DNA from: Thermoguttaceae bacterium
GTDB lineage: Bacteria > Planctomycetota > Planctomycetia > Pirellulales > Thermoguttaceae
Length of the DNA stretch: 16,061 bases
Reading direction: 5' to 3'
Assembly: GCA_017549085.1 (NCBI GenBank)
Contig: JAFYVO010000151.1
Location: forward strand, 1-16,061
The notes beneath the pieces were generated by a model. The model worked only from the letters and a program-made list of their open reading frames with translations, was not told the origin of the DNA and ran no database searches. A program made the translations under genes and the position numbers. Of this stretch, positions 13,787-16,061 are shown in pieces. Every line of letters begins with the position of its first letter. Positions within the stretch are counted from its first letter, which is position 1.

Positions 13787-15544
13787 TTATTCCTTAGGAA
13801 GCGGACTTTCCAGCGTCGCCCGACCGAAACCTTCAAGCAACTCGTATTTGTTGCGCCACGTCGTGTACATAATGCCGACGCAACCGGGCGTTCTCGCGCA
13901 CGTTTCCAGCCAATCGAGACTCGAATCGAGCGAATCGACGTCGTAATACGCCGCCGCTTGCGTTCGGAACCCGCGTTCTGAGAAGAACTTCATACTGTCT
14001 TCGCGAATCTCGTAATACCAGCAGCTGATAATTAAGTCTTTCGGAATCAAATCCCAAACGCCGACGTAACTGCCGTCGCAAACGTAATAATTGTCGCGGG
14101 CGTTGTGCTTGGGGTCGAACATATCGGACCAAATGTAAATCTCGGCGTCCGGCGTCGTTTTGCGAATGATTTCGCGCTGTTTCGCGACGCAGTCGGCCAA
14201 AATTTCGGCGAGCGAAACGCCGCGCGCCTTGCAAGCGGCGCACGTTCCGGCGCACCGTATTTCGTCCATACTGAGGAACCACTTTTTCGGCGCGAGGGCC
14301 TCCGCGACGGCGCGCGCCGACTCTTCGAAGAACTCGTAAAGTTTCGGCTCCGACATACACGTCCCGATTTGCGGCGCGCCGACGAGCGGAGGATAATAAT
14401 AGTCGATCTTCAGCGTTTGGCCGTCTTTGATTCGGCTTCCTTCGGGAATCGTCAGCGTTTGGCTTTCGGCGTTCGGGTTCCAGAGCCGCAACGAAAACTC
14501 GGGCAAAACCCAGTCTTTCCCCTCTTCGTAAACGGCGCCGCTCTCCGCGTCGGCGACGACGATCGGCGTCCCGGGTCGACGCAACGGGTTGACCAACCCG
14601 ACCGGCTCGACCGTCAAATCGTCGAGCCAAAAGCGCCCGTCCACGCCGTCCCAAACGCCGCCGTAAAGATACGTTTTCCCTTCTTCCGGCGAACGAAAAA
14701 CGACGGAAACCCGCGTCCAATCGGTCGCGCTCTCGGCGTCGTATTTCGGTCGAGCGTTCCCCAACGGCGCGCCCTTTTCGTCGTAAACCTGCAACATCAA
14801 ATTGCCGCGGACGTTCTCGGTTCGGAACCAAATCGACGCGCGGTAAAGGCGGTTCGGTTCCAGCCGAACTTCTTTCATCAGCCGCCCGTGCCCGTGTTGG
14901 TCGGCGGTGAAATTTTCGAATCGCATCGACGCGGCGCCCGACCGCGCGACGTCGCCGTCGCGGAAGGAAATCGTTCCCGGTTTGTCGTTAAAGACGTAAT
15001 CGGTCGGGCGGTTTTCTTTCCAACTTTCGAGCGAGCCGTTCGGAACGTCGACCGGCGTCGCGACCGCTTCGACGCGACCGTCGACCGCTCGCGCCGGGAG
15101 ACCGCGAACCGGCAGGCCCTCGGCGAGATTCGGGTCGAAACCCAGCGCCGTTCCGTACCCGATCGACCAAAGGATCGGGATAATTTCGACCTTTTCCTCG
15201 TCGGCGACGGCGCGAATCTTCGCCAATCGCGCTTTTCGAGCGTCGTCCCAACGCGAGTAATTTTCGACGCCGCAAGCCCAAAGGACGCCGTTGTATCCGA
15301 CGGCGGAGGCGCGGTGAATCAGGGCCGCCAACTCGTCGGCGCGCTCGTCGCTTTCGACGCCGAACGACGCGTAAAACCAACGATCCGCGAGACGCGGCGC
15401 CGGAAGAGTTCGTTCCGCAACTCCCGTCGACGACGGCGCGTCGTCCGCGAACGCCGATTCGGCGGCGAAAGCGGTCGCCGTCAACGCGATCAGCGCGGCG
15501 CCGAATCGCTTCGCCGTTTTTCTCCATTTTCCCCAATCGCTCAT
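13787..15544 (-). CDS. Secreted GH20-like glycoside hydrolase with inserted carbohydrate-binding-like domain
   Basis: A 585-residue exported protein: a twin-charged n-region (KWRKTAKR), a hydrophobic core at about 14-28 and an Ala-rich cleavage region near AESAFADD form a signal peptide. The mature part starts as a (beta/alpha) barrel (DRWFYASFGV, GYNGVLWACGVENY, KVEIIPILWSIGYG). It is interrupted at about residues 168-315 by a jelly-roll-like module (NGSLESW..., SGAASMRFENF, LEPNRLYRASIWFRTE, RFWLDDLTVEPV) resembling CBM4/9-type domains. The barrel resumes with the acid pair D427-E428 in FLSMDEIR, like the Asp-Glu dyad of GH20 hexosaminidases, and YIWSDMFDP, ISCWYYE and GIMYTTWRNKY. Three cysteines, C431, C435 and C438, follow the dyad. 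The substrate is unknown. It heads the operon with its own promoter. Confidence 0.75.
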   Translation of the reverse strand: MSDWGKWRKTAKRFGAALIALTATAFAAESAFADDAPSSTGVAERTLPAPRLADRWFYASFGVESDERADELAALIHRASAVGYNGVLWACGVENYSRWDDARKARLAKIRAVADEEKVEIIPILWSIGYGTALGFDPNLAEGLPVRGLPARAVDGRVEAVATPVDVPNGSLESWKENRPTDYVFNDKPGTISFRDGDVARSGAASMRFENFTADQHGHGRLMKEVRLEPNRLYRASIWFRTENVRGNLMLQVYDEKGAPLGNARPKYDAESATDWTRVSVVFRSPEEGKTYLYGGVWDGVDGRFWLDDLTVEPVGLVNPLRRPGTPIVVADAESGAVYEEGKDWVLPEFSLRLWNPNAESQTLTIPEGSRIKDGQTLKIDYYYPPLVGAPQIGTCMSEPKLYEFFEESARAVAEALAPKKWFLSMDEIRCAGTCAACKARGVSLAEILADCVAKQREIIRKTTPDAEIYIWSDMFDPKHNARDNYYVCDGSYVGVWDLIPKDLIISCWYYEIREDSMKFFSERGFRTQAAAYYDVDSLDSSLDWLETCARTPGCVGIMYTTWRNKYELLEGFGRATLESPLPKE

Positions 15545-15614
15545 CGTTCGTCGCCCCTTATTCTCTCGTTTTCTCTAACGTCGGTCGCCCTTAAAAGTTT
15601 CGACGCGTCTATCT

Positions 15615-15643
15615 ATTATAATCGACGTCGGGTTCGTTTTCCA
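15615..15643 (-). promoter_or_regulatory. Strong sigma70-type promoter for the hydrolase operon
   Basis: On the minus strand TGGAAA (15643-15638) lies exactly 17 bases from a consensus TATAAT (15620-15615). The -10 box is about 70 bases before the hydrolase ATG at 15544. The site lies downstream of the terminator hairpin of the right-edge gene, so it gives the operon an independent transcript. Confidence 0.7.
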
Positions 15644-15676
15644 GCGCCTGCGCCCGTTTCCTATCGAGATTTTTCG

Positions 15677-15733
15677 CCAAAACTTTCCGGCTCCGCGCCG
15701 CTCGAACACTCGAACGACGCGAAGCCGGGAAAG
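15677..15733 (-). terminator. Long hairpin, probable terminator of the right-edge gene
   Basis: A 23-bp stem with a single bulged base and a few G-U pairs, arms 15683-15705 and 15710-15733, closes a four-base loop (GTGT on the minus strand). On the minus strand it is followed directly by TTTT (15682-15679). It begins 27 bases after the stop of the partial gene at 15761. The T run is short, so termination may be partial. It could also protect the 3' end of the mRNA. Confidence 0.65.
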
Positions 15734-15760
15734 ACGCGGCAACTTAACCGCCGACGCCGA

Positions 15761-16061
15761 TTATTCCGCCGCCGTTTCCGGAGCGGTTTCGGTCGCTTCG
15801 GCTTCGGTCGCCGGGAGTTCCGGAGCGGTTTCGGTCGCCGCTTCGGTCGCGGTTTCGACCGCCGCCGGTTCCGCCGGTTTCGGGAAGACTTTGTCGAGAA
15901 CGGCGCTCTTGAAGGAGATCCCCGCGCTGATCGTCGTGAAGACGAGCGCCAGCGTCAACATCGCGTTGACGAAAACGCGTTTCCCGCCCTTGCCGACCGC
16001 GTCGCCGATGTAGCTTCGTTTGTTGTTCAACACGAAGAAGATAAGGTACGCGATCGGAAGC
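15761..16061 (-). CDS. C-terminal part of a membrane protein, 5' end outside the window
   Basis: The reading frame has no stop up to the right edge. Bases above the GTG at 16033 translate as LPIAYLIFFV, a transmembrane stretch running smoothly into LNNKRSYIGDAVGKGG, so the gene is cut by the window edge and the GTG is not its start. A second hydrophobic segment (NAMLTLALVFTTISAGISF) follows, then a cytoplasmic or periplasmic tail of about 40 residues made of Ala, Glu, Thr and Pro, with a 21-base direct repeat. The helix-NxKRxxxGD-helix arrangement is like the end of Nramp-type metal transporters, but this is only a resemblance. It ends at a TAA before a long hairpin. Confidence 0.7.
   Translation of the reverse strand, partial: LPIAYLIFFVLNNKRSYIGDAVGKGGKRVFVNAMLTLALVFTTISAGISFKSAVLDKVFPKPAEPAAVETATEAATETAPELPATEAEATETAPETAAE
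15776..15838 (-). repeat. 21-bp direct repeat in the Ala/Glu/Thr-rich tail
   Basis: Positions 15776-15796 and 15818-15838 are identical and lie 42 bases (14 codons) apart, in frame. They encode part of the repeated ATETAPE pattern, so the low-complexity tail probably grew by in-frame duplication. Confidence 0.85.

Noticed and set aside
14230..14254. CxxxCxxC in the hydrolase as a radical SAM motif
   Set aside because: The protein has a signal peptide and lacks other radical SAM features; the cysteines follow a glycosidase-like acid dyad.
1..16061. CRISPR array, insertion sequence, rRNA, replication origin or prophage genes
   Set aside because: No regularly spaced repeats, transposase or phage genes, rRNA or origin-like clusters were seen on either strand.

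Overview
The window reads as a chromosomal segment of a moderately GC-rich bacterium, most likely a planctomycete of the Pirellulales type. That assignment is inference from protein character: a GspE/PilB-like ATPase with membrane helices at its N-terminus next to a PilT, a PP2C phosphatase with a membrane segment and C-terminal helical domain, a MiaB with an insertion, weak or absent Shine-Dalgarno sites before many genes, and a tRNA gene without an encoded CCA. After the tRNA at the left edge, every protein gene lies on the minus strand.

Left part (1-1620): a tRNA-Ile(GAU) with its own intrinsic terminator, about 240 bases with no recognisable gene (112-350), then a solitary type I restriction specificity gene (hsdS) with its own promoter. 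No hsdM or hsdR is in the window. The first target-recognition domain of this HsdS is clearly AT-richer than its surroundings.

Middle-left (1620-7197): a run of minus-strand genes in transcription order: a four-helix membrane protein (7197-6616), a strong intrinsic terminator, a three-helix membrane protein (6515-5664) translationally coupled to a DinG/XPD-type iron-sulphur helicase (5667-3295), then miaB (3131-1620), the tRNA methylthiotransferase.

Middle (7310-10539): pilT, with intact ATPase motifs, followed by a membrane-anchored GspE-like protein whose Walker A, Walker B and His-box motifs are all altered. Between them is a 99-bp tandem duplication carrying a ghost copy of the PilT C-terminus.

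Right part (10766-16061): hisF (histidine biosynthesis) with its own promoter; a likely operon of a secreted GH20-like hydrolase with an inserted carbohydrate-binding-like domain, an unknown membrane protein and a PP2C Ser/Thr phosphatase; and at the right edge the 3' part of a membrane-protein gene ending in an Ala/Glu/Thr-rich tail and a 23-bp terminator-like hairpin.

No rRNA, CRISPR array, insertion sequence or replication origin was seen. Gene-free stretches are all shorter than 300 bases: 112-350, 1449-1619, 3132-3294, 7198-7309, 9125-9387, 10540-10765, 11552-11791 and 15545-15760. What they hold is given in the entries. The strongest leads are the degenerate membrane-bound GspE paired with a normal PilT, the pilT 3' duplication, the orphan mosaic HsdS, and the hydrolase-membrane protein-phosphatase operon.
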